Positions 42,351 through 52,250 of a stretch of 64,000 bases of DNA are shown piece after piece (the stretch's first letter is position 1; each line of letters opens with the position of its first letter). The notes beneath the pieces were generated by a model that was given only the letters and a program-made list of their open reading frames with translations, was not told where the DNA came from and made no database searches. The DNA is from Solimicrobium sp043758755 (GTDB lineage Bacteria > Pseudomonadota > Gammaproteobacteria > Burkholderiales > Burkholderiaceae_D): positions 62,001 through 126,000 of the forward strand of contig JAYVMW010000017.1 of NCBI GenBank assembly GCA_043758755.1. The letters are read 5' to 3'. The translations under genes and the position numbers were made by a program.

Positions 42351-43031
42351 ATGAAAATTCTGGTCGTGGAAGACAATGACAGAGTCGCCCAGTTTTTAAG
42401 GAAAAGCCTGATTGAAGTCGGGCACACCGTTGATCATGCCTGCAACGGGGAGGAAGGCATGTCTACGGCGTGCGGCAATGCGTACGATGCCATCATAATG
42501 GATCGCCTGCTGCCCGACGAGGTCGACGGTATCAATATCATCATGGCACTGCGCAAGCAGGGCAATAAAACTCCCATACTGATATTAAGTGCACTGTCTG
42601 AAGTGGACGATCGCATATTCGGCCTGAAAAGTGGCGGAGACGATTACCTGGTCAAACCGTTTTCCATTGGTGAATTACTGGCCCGTATGGATGCCATTGT
42701 GCGTCGCACTCAGGACAGCCTCAGTGAAAATATTTTGAGCCTGGGCGATCTTCAGATGAATCTGTTGTCCCACAAAGTGACCCGAGGTGAAAAAATCATC
42801 ATGCTACAACCGCGTGAATTCAAACTGCTCGAATATCTGATGCGGCACTCAAATCAGGTCGTCACCCGTACCATGCTGCTTGAAAACATCTGGGATTATC
42901 ACTTCGATCCGCAAACCAATGTCATTGATGTGCACATCAGCAAACTGCGCCAGAAGATCGACGCCAATTGTGAAGTGCAGCTGCTGCGCACAATTCGAAA
43001 TTCCGGGTATATGCTCAGCAACGACGACTAA
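42351..43031 (+). CDS. OmpR-family response regulator
   Basis: A 226-residue regulator. Receiver domain at residues 1-115 with the acidic pair in VVEDND, the phosphoacceptor Asp in AIIMDRLLP and the Lys in VKPF. An OmpR winged helix runs from about residue 128 (QPREFKLLEYLMRHSNQVVTR ... NVIDVHISKLRQKID). The loop after the phosphoacceptor (DRLLPDEVDG) is one residue longer than the usual DxxLPGxDG. Start chosen at 42351 (MKILVVEDND). It lies 5 bases before its sensor kinase. Targets are unknown. Confidence 0.92.
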   Translation: MKILVVEDNDRVAQFLRKSLIEVGHTVDHACNGEEGMSTACGNAYDAIIMDRLLPDEVDGINIIMALRKQGNKTPILILSALSEVDDRIFGLKSGGDDYLVKPFSIGELLARMDAIVRRTQDSLSENILSLGDLQMNLLSHKVTRGEKIIMLQPREFKLLEYLMRHSNQVVTRTMLLENIWDYHFDPQTNVIDVHISKLRQKIDANCEVQLLRTIRNSGYMLSNDD

Positions 43032-43036
43032 CGGCA

Positions 43037-44113
43037 ATGATTAACCGATTTCTGCGTCTGTCCACCTTGTCTGTCGCTGCAGGCTATGTGGTTGTCAGTC
43101 TGGTGGTACTGGGCATGTTCGCCATTCCGGTTGTATATGGTTGGCAAGCAATGCTGGCCGACCCAAAACATGTCAATCAGCAGTTGGTGGAAGTGCCGTT
43201 CTGGCTGGGACTGTTAGGCGCCGTCGGTATGATTTTTCTGATTGGCATCCTTGGCCGGGTGTTTATACGGAAGGCACTGCTGGCTGAAATTAACCGCATC
43301 AGCACTACCACGAATGCGATTATTGGCGGCGATCTGACCCTGCGGTTGCAACATGCTGACAGTAACGACGAACTCGATCTGCTGGCCGTCACCGTCAACC
43401 GGACTCTGGATCAGATCGAACAGTTAGTCCACTCCAATCGCCATGTATCAGATTCCATCGCACACGATTTGCGCACACCTCTGGCTGAGCTGCGCTTCCG
43501 GCTCGAGTCGATCACCATGGTACAACGGCCCGTGGAAGAAATTCTCAACGAAATCGATGCCTCAATCGTAGATGTCGATCGGGTCATCATGGTGTTCAAC
43601 GCATTGCTGCGTCTGGCCAAAATCGACCATAGTGCCCGACGTTCCGGATTCGAACAGGTCGATATCAACAAAATGATTGAAGACGTGGTCGATTTCTATC
43701 AGCCGCTGGCAGAAATCAAAGGCATTCCGCTGACCTTTGAGCCAAGTGAAAAAATTTGCGCTGAGGGCGACCCATTGCTGCTGGCTCAGGCCATCGGCAA
43801 TCTGATCGACAATGCCCTGAAATATACCCACAGCAAAGTCTGGATCGATTTGACATTTCTGCCCGCCTCCTTTCGGATCTCGATTACCGTCTCCGACGAT
43901 GGCATCGGCATCACAGATGAAGACAAACCGAGAGTAGTGGAGCGCTTCTACCGCAGCAATACCAGCCATGACACTGAAGGTGTCGGTCTGGGCCTGAGTC
44001 TGGTCTCAGCCGTGGCGCGACTGCACGGCGGCTCGTTCGAGCTCAGCGACGCCAACCCGGGACTGCACGCAAGCCTGCTGATTCAAACCTGTGGCAGGCG
44101 CACTGCGCAATGA
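43037..44113 (+). CDS. Sensor histidine kinase (pairs with the regulator at 42351)
   Basis: A 358-residue membrane kinase. Two transmembrane helices (about 12-35 and 55-75) flank a short periplasmic loop of roughly 20 residues. A HAMP-like segment leads to the phosphoacceptor His in SIAHDLRTPLAELRFRLE, then the N box (NLIDNALKYT), the G1 box (DDGIGI) and the G2 box (GVGLGLSLV). The very short periplasmic part suggests sensing in or near the membrane. It is encoded directly after its response regulator. The ZIP transporter follows, so metal sensing is possible but unproven. Confidence 0.9.
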   Translation: MINRFLRLSTLSVAAGYVVVSLVVLGMFAIPVVYGWQAMLADPKHVNQQLVEVPFWLGLLGAVGMIFLIGILGRVFIRKALLAEINRISTTTNAIIGGDLTLRLQHADSNDELDLLAVTVNRTLDQIEQLVHSNRHVSDSIAHDLRTPLAELRFRLESITMVQRPVEEILNEIDASIVDVDRVIMVFNALLRLAKIDHSARRSGFEQVDINKMIEDVVDFYQPLAEIKGIPLTFEPSEKICAEGDPLLLAQAIGNLIDNALKYTHSKVWIDLTFLPASFRISITVSDDGIGITDEDKPRVVERFYRSNTSHDTEGVGLGLSLVSAVARLHGGSFELSDANPGLHASLLIQTCGRRTAQ

Positions 44114-44245
44114 TCTGAGCGCTTTATTTGCCTTAACCTCTGCCTGTATGTTTTAATGCCCTGCTTGGTTAGATAGATACTAACTTTATCTTTTGTCATG
44201 TAGAGACTTAAAATTCAACTCCTTCACTCCACCCTGCTCTCCATC

Positions 44246-44998
44246 TTGTTTACTACCGCGATTGCCGGGGTCATCAGCATCAGTGCGGCTGCGATATTCT
44301 CGTTCACTCTGCTGTCCAAAATGGTGGAACGCATGGTCAGTTTGTCGGTCGGGATCATGCTGTCCACCTCGTTTTTGCATGCCTTGCCGGAAGCCTTTGA
44401 ATCAAAAGCCGACAGCCACAACCTGTTTGCGCTGCTGCTGGCCAGCCTGCTGGGATTTTTTTTGCTGGAAAAATTCGCAATTCTGCGTCACTCGCATCAC
44501 CATGAAGCAGACGGGCATCACCACGCGCACGGGCATGACGCACAGGAAGCCGGCAAATCCGGCTGGATGATACTGGTCGGAGACGGCTTGCACAATTTCA
44601 CAGACGGCATCCTTATTGCGGCAGCATTTCTGGCCAATCCGGAACTAGGCATCGTCACCGGTCTGGCAATCATTGCCCATGAAATTCCGCAGGAAATCGG
44701 TGACTTTATCGTCCTGTTAAATGCCGGCTTCAGCAGACGGCGCGCCTATTTATACAATCTGATTGCCAGTCTGATGGCGGTCATCGGCGGCATCCTCGGT
44801 TATTACACACTTGAAAGCGCTGCCAACCTGATTCCTTATGTACTGGTGATTGCTTCGTCCGGCTTTATTTACATTGCAGTCAGCGACCTGATGCCACAGA
44901 TGCAGCGCCGCGCCACGTTGAAGGAAACCATTCCGCAGATTATTCTGATTGGGCTTGGCGTGTTGATTGTGTTGTATTTGACCGGCGGGCATCATTAG
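44246..44998 (+). CDS. ZIP-family divalent metal transporter, uncertain start
   Basis: A roughly 250-residue inner-membrane protein, ZIP family (zinc or related metals). Features: SFLHALPEAFE, a His-rich cytosolic loop (HSHHHEADGHHHAHGHD), and the metal-site helices GDGLHNFTDGILIAAAF and HEIPQEIGDF. The start is unclear. The frame opens at 44204 just after a TAG that immediately follows an in-frame ATG (ATGTAG at 44198-44203). The only usual start codon before the first helix is the TTG at 44246, without a ribosome site, and it sits within the first helix. An ATG-then-amber arrangement might mean a recent nonsense change or a rarer start codon upstream. Confidence 0.85.
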   Translation: MFTTAIAGVISISAAAIFSFTLLSKMVERMVSLSVGIMLSTSFLHALPEAFESKADSHNLFALLLASLLGFFLLEKFAILRHSHHHEADGHHHAHGHDAQEAGKSGWMILVGDGLHNFTDGILIAAAFLANPELGIVTGLAIIAHEIPQEIGDFIVLLNAGFSRRRAYLYNLIASLMAVIGGILGYYTLESAANLIPYVLVIASSGFIYIAVSDLMPQMQRRATLKETIPQIILIGLGVLIVLYLTGGHH

Positions 44999-45006
44999 GC
45001 ATTCCC

Positions 45007-45034
45007 TTGAAATCTAAGTTTGAATTGTTATAAT
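45007..45034 (+). promoter_or_regulatory. Promoter of the second toxin-antitoxin operon
   Basis: TTGAAA (45007-45012), a 16-base spacer and a perfect TATAAT (45029-45034), about 44 bases before the antitoxin ATG, which has an AAGGA site. TA operons are typically self-repressed at this position. Confidence 0.75.
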
Positions 45035-45077
45035 CCGCAAGTGTTGATTTAAAAACCATTATTCCTAAGGATTTCAT

Positions 45078-45314
45078 ATGCTTAACATCGTTTTGCCAGA
45101 GGCACTTGAGAATGAAGTTACTGCCGCAGCACAACGGAATGGGCTGTCAATCAATGAGTACATGACTGTTATTTGTTCTGACGCACTTTCACTGGAAATT
45201 GATCGTGCCCGCGTTGATTCGTATTTGGCAGGTACGCCTGCAATCTCTCATGAAAGAGCGAAAGCTTGGCTCGCTGATTTATCGGAAGGGAAACGCACAG
45301 AGTGCCCAAAATAA
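45078..45314 (+). CDS. Antitoxin, CopG/RelB-like
   Basis: A 78-residue protein. An N-terminal strand-helix-helix pattern LNIVLPEALENEVTAAAQRN then GLSINEYMTVICSDALS looks like a ribbon-helix-helix DNA-binding antitoxin. The C-terminal arm (SYLAGTPAISHERAKAWLAD) would wrap the toxin. Its stop overlaps the GTG start of the toxin gene by 13 bases. Probably it also represses the promoter just upstream. Confidence 0.8.
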   Translation: MLNIVLPEALENEVTAAAQRNGLSINEYMTVICSDALSLEIDRARVDSYLAGTPAISHERAKAWLADLSEGKRTECPK

Positions 45315-45586
45315 TCTGGCATCCAGATGCACTGGAAGATGTGTCGAGACTTTATGATTTTCTGGCCTCGGCAAGTCCAAGTACAGCACAGCGCGTTACG
45401 CAAATAATTGGCCACGCCGCAGATAAAATTGCAGAAAACCCCGGAATTGGAACACCCAGAGCAAATTTTAGAGAGTGGCCGGCAAAATTCGGACGTAGTG
45501 CATACATTTTGCGTTATTACGATATTTCAAAAGACGAAATTCTTACAACTCGAATATGGCATAGCCGGGAATTTCGAACAGAGTAA
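45302..45586 (+). CDS. RelE/ParE-family toxin
   Basis: A 94-residue toxin, full length for the family. ParE features: IWHPDALEDVSRLYDFLAS, an Arg-rich middle and a C-terminal YILRYYDISKDEILTTRIWHSREF, the strand pattern that is missing from the truncated toxin at 3240. GTG start inside the end of the antitoxin. ParE-type toxins inhibit DNA gyrase and RelE types cleave mRNA; sequence alone does not decide between them. Confidence 0.85.
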   Translation: MPKIIWHPDALEDVSRLYDFLASASPSTAQRVTQIIGHAADKIAENPGIGTPRANFREWPAKFGRSAYILRYYDISKDEILTTRIWHSREFRTE

Positions 45587-45592
45587 CCAGTA

Positions 45593-46246
45593 TTAGATGT
45601 AATACGCCACCTTGGTCATCACCTTGGCCATCCCTGTCATCAACGTCTTGACCGAAGCCGGTAATTCCGAAGCCCCCAGCGCCTGCGCTGCAGCACCATG
45701 TTCAATTTCATCATCCCGCATCTGCACCACGATGGCGCGCGATCTGGCGTCGTCCGGCGGCAGACTGTCGAGATGGCTGTTCAGGTGGGCTTCCACCTGT
45801 TTTTCAGTTTCGACCACAAAGCCCAGGCTGGTGGCGTCACCCACCTTGGCAGCAATGGCACCGATGGCAAACGCACCGACGTACCATAACGGATTCAATA
45901 GACTGGTATGGGAGCCAAGTTCGGCAATACGCTGCGCGGTCCAGGCCAGATGATCTTCCTCTTCGCGACCTGCGCGCCGGAACTGCTCTTTGAGTTCGTC
46001 ACTCTGAGAAAAAAGTCCCTGTGACTGATACAAAGCCTGGGCGCAGACTTCCCCGACATGATTCACCCGCATCAGCCCGGCGCTGTGTTTGCGCTGTTGT
46101 TCATCAACCTGCGCATCGGCGTGGTTGTCCAGAATTTTTTGTGCGGGATTGGGCCGACTCTGAATTGCCACGCCAGCAATGGCACGCAGCGACTGGTCAA
46201 ACAGGTTAATAAGGTGGTCGGACGGGATGGACGTAATTGGGTTCAT
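45593..46246 (-). CDS. coq7: Demethoxyubiquinone hydroxylase, Coq7 type
   Basis: A 217-residue di-iron monooxygenase acting in the C6 hydroxylation step of ubiquinone synthesis. The iron ligands appear as two repeats: RVNHVGEVCAQALY with EEEDHLAWT, and VVETEKQVEAHLN with MRDDEIEHG. This short soluble form is widespread in betaproteobacteria. Start at 46246 is chosen because the next upstream frame would add 32 residues of low quality. It stands alone on the minus strand. Confidence 0.93.
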   Translation of the reverse strand: MNPITSIPSDHLINLFDQSLRAIAGVAIQSRPNPAQKILDNHADAQVDEQQRKHSAGLMRVNHVGEVCAQALYQSQGLFSQSDELKEQFRRAGREEEDHLAWTAQRIAELGSHTSLLNPLWYVGAFAIGAIAAKVGDATSLGFVVETEKQVEAHLNSHLDSLPPDDARSRAIVVQMRDDEIEHGAAAQALGASELPASVKTLMTGMAKVMTKVAYYI

Positions 46247-46456
46247 ATAAAAAATAGTGAAATGGAATGAAAGGTTTAGTTTATCCTCATCCTTACCCCT
46301 TTCGCGTTGAACCGGCATAAGAATGTGACAGATCAAAATCACCGGGGTCTGTCGCCAACATGAAAAAGGTTTAATGGAACCGATATTGTGCCTTACCTAT
46401 AATCCAGTGAAATTATTTTTTAACCCTCCCATGTAATGGAACTTTGAGGTAACGAC

Positions 46457-49400
46457 ATGCTTTGGATCGTCCGAATAGCCCTGAAACGCCCTTATACCTT
46501 CGTCGTGCTGGCGTTGCTGATCCTGATTTTCGGACCATTGGCGGCCCTGCGCTCCCCGACAGATATTTTTCCCGATATTAAAATTCCCGTGATCAGCGTC
46601 GTGTGGAGTTACACCGGTCTGCCTCCTGAAGATATGTCAGGACGTGTACTTTATTACTATGAGCGCTCCCTCAGCTCGACGGTAAATGACATCGAGCATA
46701 TTGAATCGCAGTCACTGGCCGGTTACGGTATTGTTAAAGTATTTTTCCAGCCGAATGTTGACATCCGTACTGCCACCGCGCAGGTCACATCGATCTCGCA
46801 AACCGTATTGAAACAGATGCCGCCCGGGATTACCCCGCCGCTGATCCTGAATTACAACGCATCCACGGTGCCAATTCTGCAGCTGGCACTGTCCAGTATC
46901 GAGGAAACCGAACAGAAGCTGTTTGACTTCGGGCAAAATTTCATCCGCCCGCAGCTCGCTACCGTGCCCGGAACTGCCGTGCCGTCTCCATATGGCGGCA
47001 AAGTGCGGCAAATTCAAATTGACATCAATCAGCAGGCCCTGCAAGCCAAGAAGTTGTCGGCTGAAGATATCGAAAATGCACTGGCTGCGCAAAATCAGAT
47101 TATTCCGGTAGGCACGCAAAAAATCGGTCGTTTTGAATACAGTGTTAAATTAAACAACAGCCCGGATGCCTTTGAGCAGCTCAAAGACCTGCCGATCAAA
47201 TATGTTGACGGCACACTGATCTACATGCGTGACGTGGCCACCATTCGCGACGGCAATCCACCCCAGACCAATATCGTCCGGGTCAATGGCTCGCGTGCGG
47301 TATTGATGACGATTTTAAAAAGCGGTGCCGCATCAACTCTCGACATCGTCAATAATGTCAAAAATCTGCTCCCCACCATCAAGGAAACGTTGCCGCCATC
47401 TATACATCTGGATGCGATCGGAGATCAGTCAATATTCGTCAAGGCGGCCATCAGCGGGGTAGTTAAGGAAGCCATCATCGCAGCCCTGCTGACCAGCCTG
47501 ATGATCCTGTTGTTTCTGGGCAGCTGGCGCTCTACGTTGATCATTACCATCTCGATACCTCTGGCGATTCTGTCATCCATTATTGGTCTGTATGTTGTCG
47601 GTGAAACACTGAACATCATGACTCTGGGCGGACTGGCACTGGCGGTTGGTATCCTTGTCGATGACGCCACGGTTACCATTGAAAATATCAACTGGCATCT
47701 GGAACAGGGTAAAGGCGTGCATGAATCGATCATGGACGGCGCGCATCAGATTGTTGTGCCGGCGCTGATTTCCCTGCTGTGCATCTGTATTGTTTTTGTG
47801 CCGATGTTTTTCCTGAACGGGATTGCTCATTATCTGTTTGTACCTATGGCTGAAGCGGTTATGTTTGCGATGATTTCGTCATTCATTCTTTCGCGTACGC
47901 TGGTACCTACCATGTCGCTGTATCTGTTGAAACAGCACAGTATTGATGGTCACCCTTCCGGCCAGTTATTGCAAATGGCGCAACCGGAACACCATACCCC
48001 GTCACACTCAGGCAACCCACTGGTCAGATTTCAACAAGCTTTTGAACGTCAGTTCATCCGGGTACGTGCAAACTATTATTCCTATTTGCTCCTGGCGATG
48101 GAAAACCGGAAAAAGTTTGTACCAGTTTTTCTGATTGTCGTGCTGATGTCATTTGCGCTGCTTCCCATGCTCGGCCGGAATTTTTTCCCGAGTGTCGATT
48201 CGGGGCAGATCAAAATGCACGTGCGCGCCCAGGTCGGTACCCGGATTGAAGAAACGGCAAAATTATTTGATCAGATTGAACAGCAAGTACGCAAAGATAT
48301 ACCCAAGGATGAACTCGGTGCGATTGTCGACAATATTGGCTTGACAGTCAGCGGTATCAACCAAGTATACAACAACACCGGGACGATCGGCCCGCAGGAC
48401 GGCGATATTCTGATTTCGCTCAACGAAGGCCATCGCCCGACCGATGAATACATTACGCAGCTGCGTCTGAGTCTTGCCGCGCAGTTTCCCGGCACCACAT
48501 TTTCTTTCCTGCCTGCGGACATGATCAGTCAGATTCTGAATTTTGGTGCACCGGCTCCGATCGATGTACAGGTCATGGGTCCGGATGGTGCTGCCAATAT
48601 GGAATATGCCCAGAAGCTCATGCGTGAAATGCACGCCATACCTGGTATCGCTGACGTGCGTATCCAGCAGGCCAACAACTATCCGCAACTCACCATTGAT
48701 GTCGACCGCAGCCGTGCAAAGCAGCTCGGCATCACCGAACGGGACGTTACCAACAGTCTGGTGGTTTCGATGGCCGGCAGTGGTCAGGTGGCACCGTCGT
48801 TCTGGTTGAACAAAAAGAATGGCGTGTCCTACCCTATCGTGGCGCAAACTCCGGAATACCGAAATCAAACGCTGTCCGACCTGTCCAACATTCAGGTGAC
48901 AGGTGAAAATGGTACGCAACAAATTCTGGGTGGCCTGGCCACGATCACGCGCACCAATGCGCCGGCTGTGGTTTCGCATTATGCTGTTCAGCCGGTTATC
49001 GATATATTCGCCACTACCCAGCATCGGGATCTGGGCGGCGTGGCGCAGGAAATAACCAGGATACTGAAGGCTAATGAGGCTGGACGGCCGAAAGGTTCCA
49101 TCATCTCATTGCGCGGACAGGTGCAGACCATGAACAGTGCCTTCAGCAGTCTGCTGTTTGGATTGCTGGCTGCAGTAGTACTGATTTATCTGCTGATCGT
49201 AGTGAACTTCCAGTCCTGGAGCGATCCGTTTGTCATTATTACCGGCCTGCCTGCCGCATTGGCCGGCATTGTCTGGATGCTTTTTATTACCAACACCACC
49301 TTGTCGGTACCGGCATTAACGGGCGCAATTATGTGTATGGGCGTCGCAACGGCCAACAGTATTTTGGTAGTCAGCTTCGCCCGGGAACGTCTGCAACACC

Positions 49401-49663
49401 TTGGCGACGCGACCAAAGCCGCTCTGGAAGCTGGGTTTACGCGATTCAGACCTGTACTAATGACCGCCCTTGCCATGATAATCGGTATGGCGCCGATGGC
49501 CCTGGGTCTGGGTGAGGGCGGCGAACAGAACGCACCTCTTGGTCGCGCAGTCATCGGTGGACTGATGGCTGCAACCATAGCAACTTTATTTTTCGTGCCG
49601 ATTGTTTTTGCTATCGTGCACAGAAACCATCAACCGACCTCGTCCCATGGAGAATCCGAGTGA
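46457..49663 (+). CDS. RND efflux transporter, HAE1-like
   Basis: A 1068-residue inner-membrane pump with the two-repeat RND layout: TM1 near residue 12, a large periplasmic porter loop, TMs 2-6 (ILSSIIGLYVVGETLNIMTL, then VGILVDDATVTIENINWHL carrying the paired Asp of the proton relay), a second periplasmic loop, and C-terminal TMs. The start MLWIVRIALKRPYTFV and DIFPDIKIPVISVVW are common in the MdtB/C and OqxB-like subgroup. It is preceded by a GAGGTAA site. It overlaps the adaptor gene by 4 bases. The substrate range is unknown, but the two-component system after the operon suggests inducible export. Confidence 0.95.
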   Translation: MLWIVRIALKRPYTFVVLALLILIFGPLAALRSPTDIFPDIKIPVISVVWSYTGLPPEDMSGRVLYYYERSLSSTVNDIEHIESQSLAGYGIVKVFFQPNVDIRTATAQVTSISQTVLKQMPPGITPPLILNYNASTVPILQLALSSIEETEQKLFDFGQNFIRPQLATVPGTAVPSPYGGKVRQIQIDINQQALQAKKLSAEDIENALAAQNQIIPVGTQKIGRFEYSVKLNNSPDAFEQLKDLPIKYVDGTLIYMRDVATIRDGNPPQTNIVRVNGSRAVLMTILKSGAASTLDIVNNVKNLLPTIKETLPPSIHLDAIGDQSIFVKAAISGVVKEAIIAALLTSLMILLFLGSWRSTLIITISIPLAILSSIIGLYVVGETLNIMTLGGLALAVGILVDDATVTIENINWHLEQGKGVHESIMDGAHQIVVPALISLLCICIVFVPMFFLNGIAHYLFVPMAEAVMFAMISSFILSRTLVPTMSLYLLKQHSIDGHPSGQLLQMAQPEHHTPSHSGNPLVRFQQAFERQFIRVRANYYSYLLLAMENRKKFVPVFLIVVLMSFALLPMLGRNFFPSVDSGQIKMHVRAQVGTRIEETAKLFDQIEQQVRKDIPKDELGAIVDNIGLTVSGINQVYNNTGTIGPQDGDILISLNEGHRPTDEYITQLRLSLAAQFPGTTFSFLPADMISQILNFGAPAPIDVQVMGPDGAANMEYAQKLMREMHAIPGIADVRIQQANNYPQLTIDVDRSRAKQLGITERDVTNSLVVSMAGSGQVAPSFWLNKKNGVSYPIVAQTPEYRNQTLSDLSNIQVTGENGTQQILGGLATITRTNAPAVVSHYAVQPVIDIFATTQHRDLGGVAQEITRILKANEAGRPKGSIISLRGQVQTMNSAFSSLLFGLLAAVVLIYLLIVVNFQSWSDPFVIITGLPAALAGIVWMLFITNTTLSVPALTGAIMCMGVATANSILVVSFARERLQHLGDATKAALEAGFTRFRPVLMTALAMIIGMAPMALGLGEGGEQNAPLGRAVIGGLMAATIATLFFVPIVFAIVHRNHQPTSSHGESE

Positions 49664-50811
49664 GCGATAAGCATCCTACCAAGCCTGCCCATCTTAAATT
49701 AAAGGCAATTATTGTTGTCATTGCTGCTGTTGTGATCGTCGTCGGCGGCACGGCTTTCAGGGCCCGCAATCAGTCCACGCTGGTTGATCTGGCCAAACAG
49801 CAGGATCTGCCGATAGTGAAGGTGATACTTCCAACCAACTCCAAAACCGCACTGGACCTGGTCTTGCCTGGTACGCTGCAGGCCTGGTACTCTGCATCGG
49901 TGTATGCGCGCGTTTCGGGATATTTAAAACAGTGGACCGTTGATATTGGCACCCAGGTCAAGTCAGGGCAACTTCTGGCAACCATTGAAACGCCTGAACT
50001 GGATCAACAATTGAAACAGTCGGAGGCGAATCTGGAAACCGCACTGGCCAATTTGCGTCTGACAGACATCACCAGCAAGCGCTGGCAAAATCTGCTCAAG
50101 ACCGATTCAGTGTCAAAACAGGAAGCGGATGAAAAGAATGGCGACTTTGAAGCCAAACAGGCATTGGTCTCGGCCGCCAGGGCTGATGTCAAACGACTTC
50201 GCGCGCTGCAGTCATTCAAACAGATTACAGCGCCATTTGATGGCATTGTGACTTCACGCAAAACCGATATAGGTGCCCTGATCAACGCCGGTCATGATGC
50301 AGGCCATGAATTATTTACCGTTGACGATGTGCATAAATTGCGACTGTATGTCGATGTGCCACAGAATTATGCGCATCAAATCAGCGCCGGAATGAAAGCA
50401 AAACTGGATATCCCGGGACTGCCGGGCCAGGCTTTTGACGCCGTTCTGACCTCGAATTCACGCGCAGTCAATGCCGCAACCGGCACCATGCTCGTTGAAC
50501 TGCATGTCGACAACGCTGATCGTAAGCTGTTGCCCGGCGGGTATGGCAATGTTCATTTTCAATTACCTCACGAAAACAATGTTGTTCAGGTTCCGGTCAC
50601 GGCGATGGTATTCCGCAAGGAAGGAATCTCAGTGGCCACGCTGACTGCCGACAATCATGTTCAGTTCCGTCCGGTCAAGATTGGAAATGACATGGGCAGT
50701 GCAGTTGAAATTATCTCCGGACTCAGTATCTCTGACCGGATTATAGACAGTCCGCCTGACTCGCTTGAACAGGGTGATGCGGTCCGTATTGCACAAGGAA
50801 CCGGCAAATGA
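49660..50811 (+). CDS. RND periplasmic adaptor (membrane fusion protein)
   Basis: A 383-residue adaptor with an N-terminal membrane anchor (KAIIVVIAAVVIVVGGTAF). The lipoyl/hairpin/beta-barrel order is visible: ASVYARVSGYLKQWTVDIGT, a coiled-coil hairpin (about residues 110-175), the second lipoyl half ITAPFDGIVTSRKTDIGALI, and a barrel region near GAKLDIPG-like KAKLDIPGLPG. It links the RND pump to the outer-membrane factor. It is the middle gene of a three-gene operon, with 4-base overlaps on both sides. Confidence 0.94.
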   Translation: MSDKHPTKPAHLKLKAIIVVIAAVVIVVGGTAFRARNQSTLVDLAKQQDLPIVKVILPTNSKTALDLVLPGTLQAWYSASVYARVSGYLKQWTVDIGTQVKSGQLLATIETPELDQQLKQSEANLETALANLRLTDITSKRWQNLLKTDSVSKQEADEKNGDFEAKQALVSAARADVKRLRALQSFKQITAPFDGIVTSRKTDIGALINAGHDAGHELFTVDDVHKLRLYVDVPQNYAHQISAGMKAKLDIPGLPGQAFDAVLTSNSRAVNAATGTMLVELHVDNADRKLLPGGYGNVHFQLPHENNVVQVPVTAMVFRKEGISVATLTADNHVQFRPVKIGNDMGSAVEIISGLSISDRIIDSPPDSLEQGDAVRIAQGTGK

Positions 50812-52244
50812 AATCCAGATCAGTGATGCGACTGACGATGCTGGCAGCAGCAACCTTGTTATATGGCTGTTCACTGGCGCCTGTGTATCATGTGCCGCAG
50901 GTTAATATGGCAGGCGATGTCTGGCAGGACGAAACATGGCACCTTGCTCAACCGGCCGATGATAAGCCGCATGGCGACTGGTGGCAGCTGTTTAATGATC
51001 CGGTTTTGAATCAACTGGAAAGTCAGGTTGATTCCGCCAACCCTGGTCTGGCTGCGGCTCTGGCGCGTTATGACGCGGCATCGGCATACACAAGGCAATT
51101 GGAGTCCTTGCAGGGACCAACTGTCGATGCAGGAGCCAGCCTGACAGATAATCGGCAGTCCAACAATCGTCCCCTGCGCGGCTCAGGTCAACCGAATGTA
51201 TATAACGCAAACACGGTGGGCCTTTCTGCGAGTTACACGCTGGATATCTGGGGACAGGTGCGCAATCTGGTTGCTGCCGGCCGGGCTGAAGCCGAAGCCA
51301 GTGCTGCTGATCTGGAAACCGTCAGACTGTCGCTGCACGCAACGCTGGCCGATAACTACGTGAGTCTGCGCGGAATCGATGCACAGATCCGGATATCCAA
51401 CGATGCCATAGATGCCTATACCAAAGCACTTGAATTGACTCAGCGTCGTCATGAAGGCGGCGTGGCATCCGGAATAGATGTGGCTCGTGCGCAAACCCAG
51501 TTAAGTTCAGTGCGTTCTGAGGCATCCGACCTGCTTGCACAACGTGCTATTTATGAGCATGCCATCGCCAGTCTGATTGGTCGTCCCGCAATGGATTTTC
51601 ATCTCCCGGTCGTCAGCGACACAATGCCGGTGCCGGCAATTCCCGCGAGCGTTCCATCACAATTATTGTTGCGCCGCCCAGATATTGCCGCTGCTGAACG
51701 TCGCACAGCGGCAGCCAATGCAAACATCGGTGTGGCGCGCGCGGCATATTTTCCAAGCCTGTCGCTTGGCGCAGTGTACGGGGTACAAAATACGGGCGGC
51801 GCAAATTTATTTTCAGCGCCCAATACCTTTTGGGGAATTGGTCCATCGGCACTGCTGAATCTGTTTGATATGGGCAAGCACGATGCGCAACTGGACCAGG
51901 CCAAAGCCTATCTGGAACTGGCCAGTGCCAACTATCGCACTGTGGTGTTGACCGCATTCCAGCAAGTTGAAGATAACTTGTCGCGTTTAAAATTTGATCA
52001 GCAGAGCGCCATTGACCAGCAACTGGCAATGCTGTCCTCAGAAACAGCGTTAAATCTGGCCTTGAACCGCTACCGGGAAGGCGCCGTTAATTATCTGGAG
52101 GTTGTAACTTCACAAGAAGCAGCACTGGCGGCGACGCGTCGCTCGGTCGATATTCATACCCAACAGCTTAAATCTGGTGTAGATTTGGTACGTGCGTTGG
52201 GTGGTGGCTGGTACCAGACCACTCAAACAGCCAAAACACCTTGA
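50808..52244 (+). CDS. Outer-membrane efflux lipoprotein, NodT/OprM type
   Basis: A 478-residue TolC-like channel. The lipobox LLYGC gives lipidation at Cys21. Residues following show DDKPHGDWWQLFNDPVLNQL, which is typical of the NodT family, and the two OEP repeats with ASYTLDIWGQVRNLVAAGRA and LLRRPDIAAAERR. It ends the RND operon and is followed 6 bases later by the response regulator, so the operon may include all five genes. Confidence 0.94.
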   Translation: MKSRSVMRLTMLAAATLLYGCSLAPVYHVPQVNMAGDVWQDETWHLAQPADDKPHGDWWQLFNDPVLNQLESQVDSANPGLAAALARYDAASAYTRQLESLQGPTVDAGASLTDNRQSNNRPLRGSGQPNVYNANTVGLSASYTLDIWGQVRNLVAAGRAEAEASAADLETVRLSLHATLADNYVSLRGIDAQIRISNDAIDAYTKALELTQRRHEGGVASGIDVARAQTQLSSVRSEASDLLAQRAIYEHAIASLIGRPAMDFHLPVVSDTMPVPAIPASVPSQLLLRRPDIAAAERRTAAANANIGVARAAYFPSLSLGAVYGVQNTGGANLFSAPNTFWGIGPSALLNLFDMGKHDAQLDQAKAYLELASANYRTVVLTAFQQVEDNLSRLKFDQQSAIDQQLAMLSSETALNLALNRYREGAVNYLEVVTSQEAALAATRRSVDIHTQQLKSGVDLVRALGGGWYQTTQTAKTP

Positions 52245-52250
52245 CCAGCC

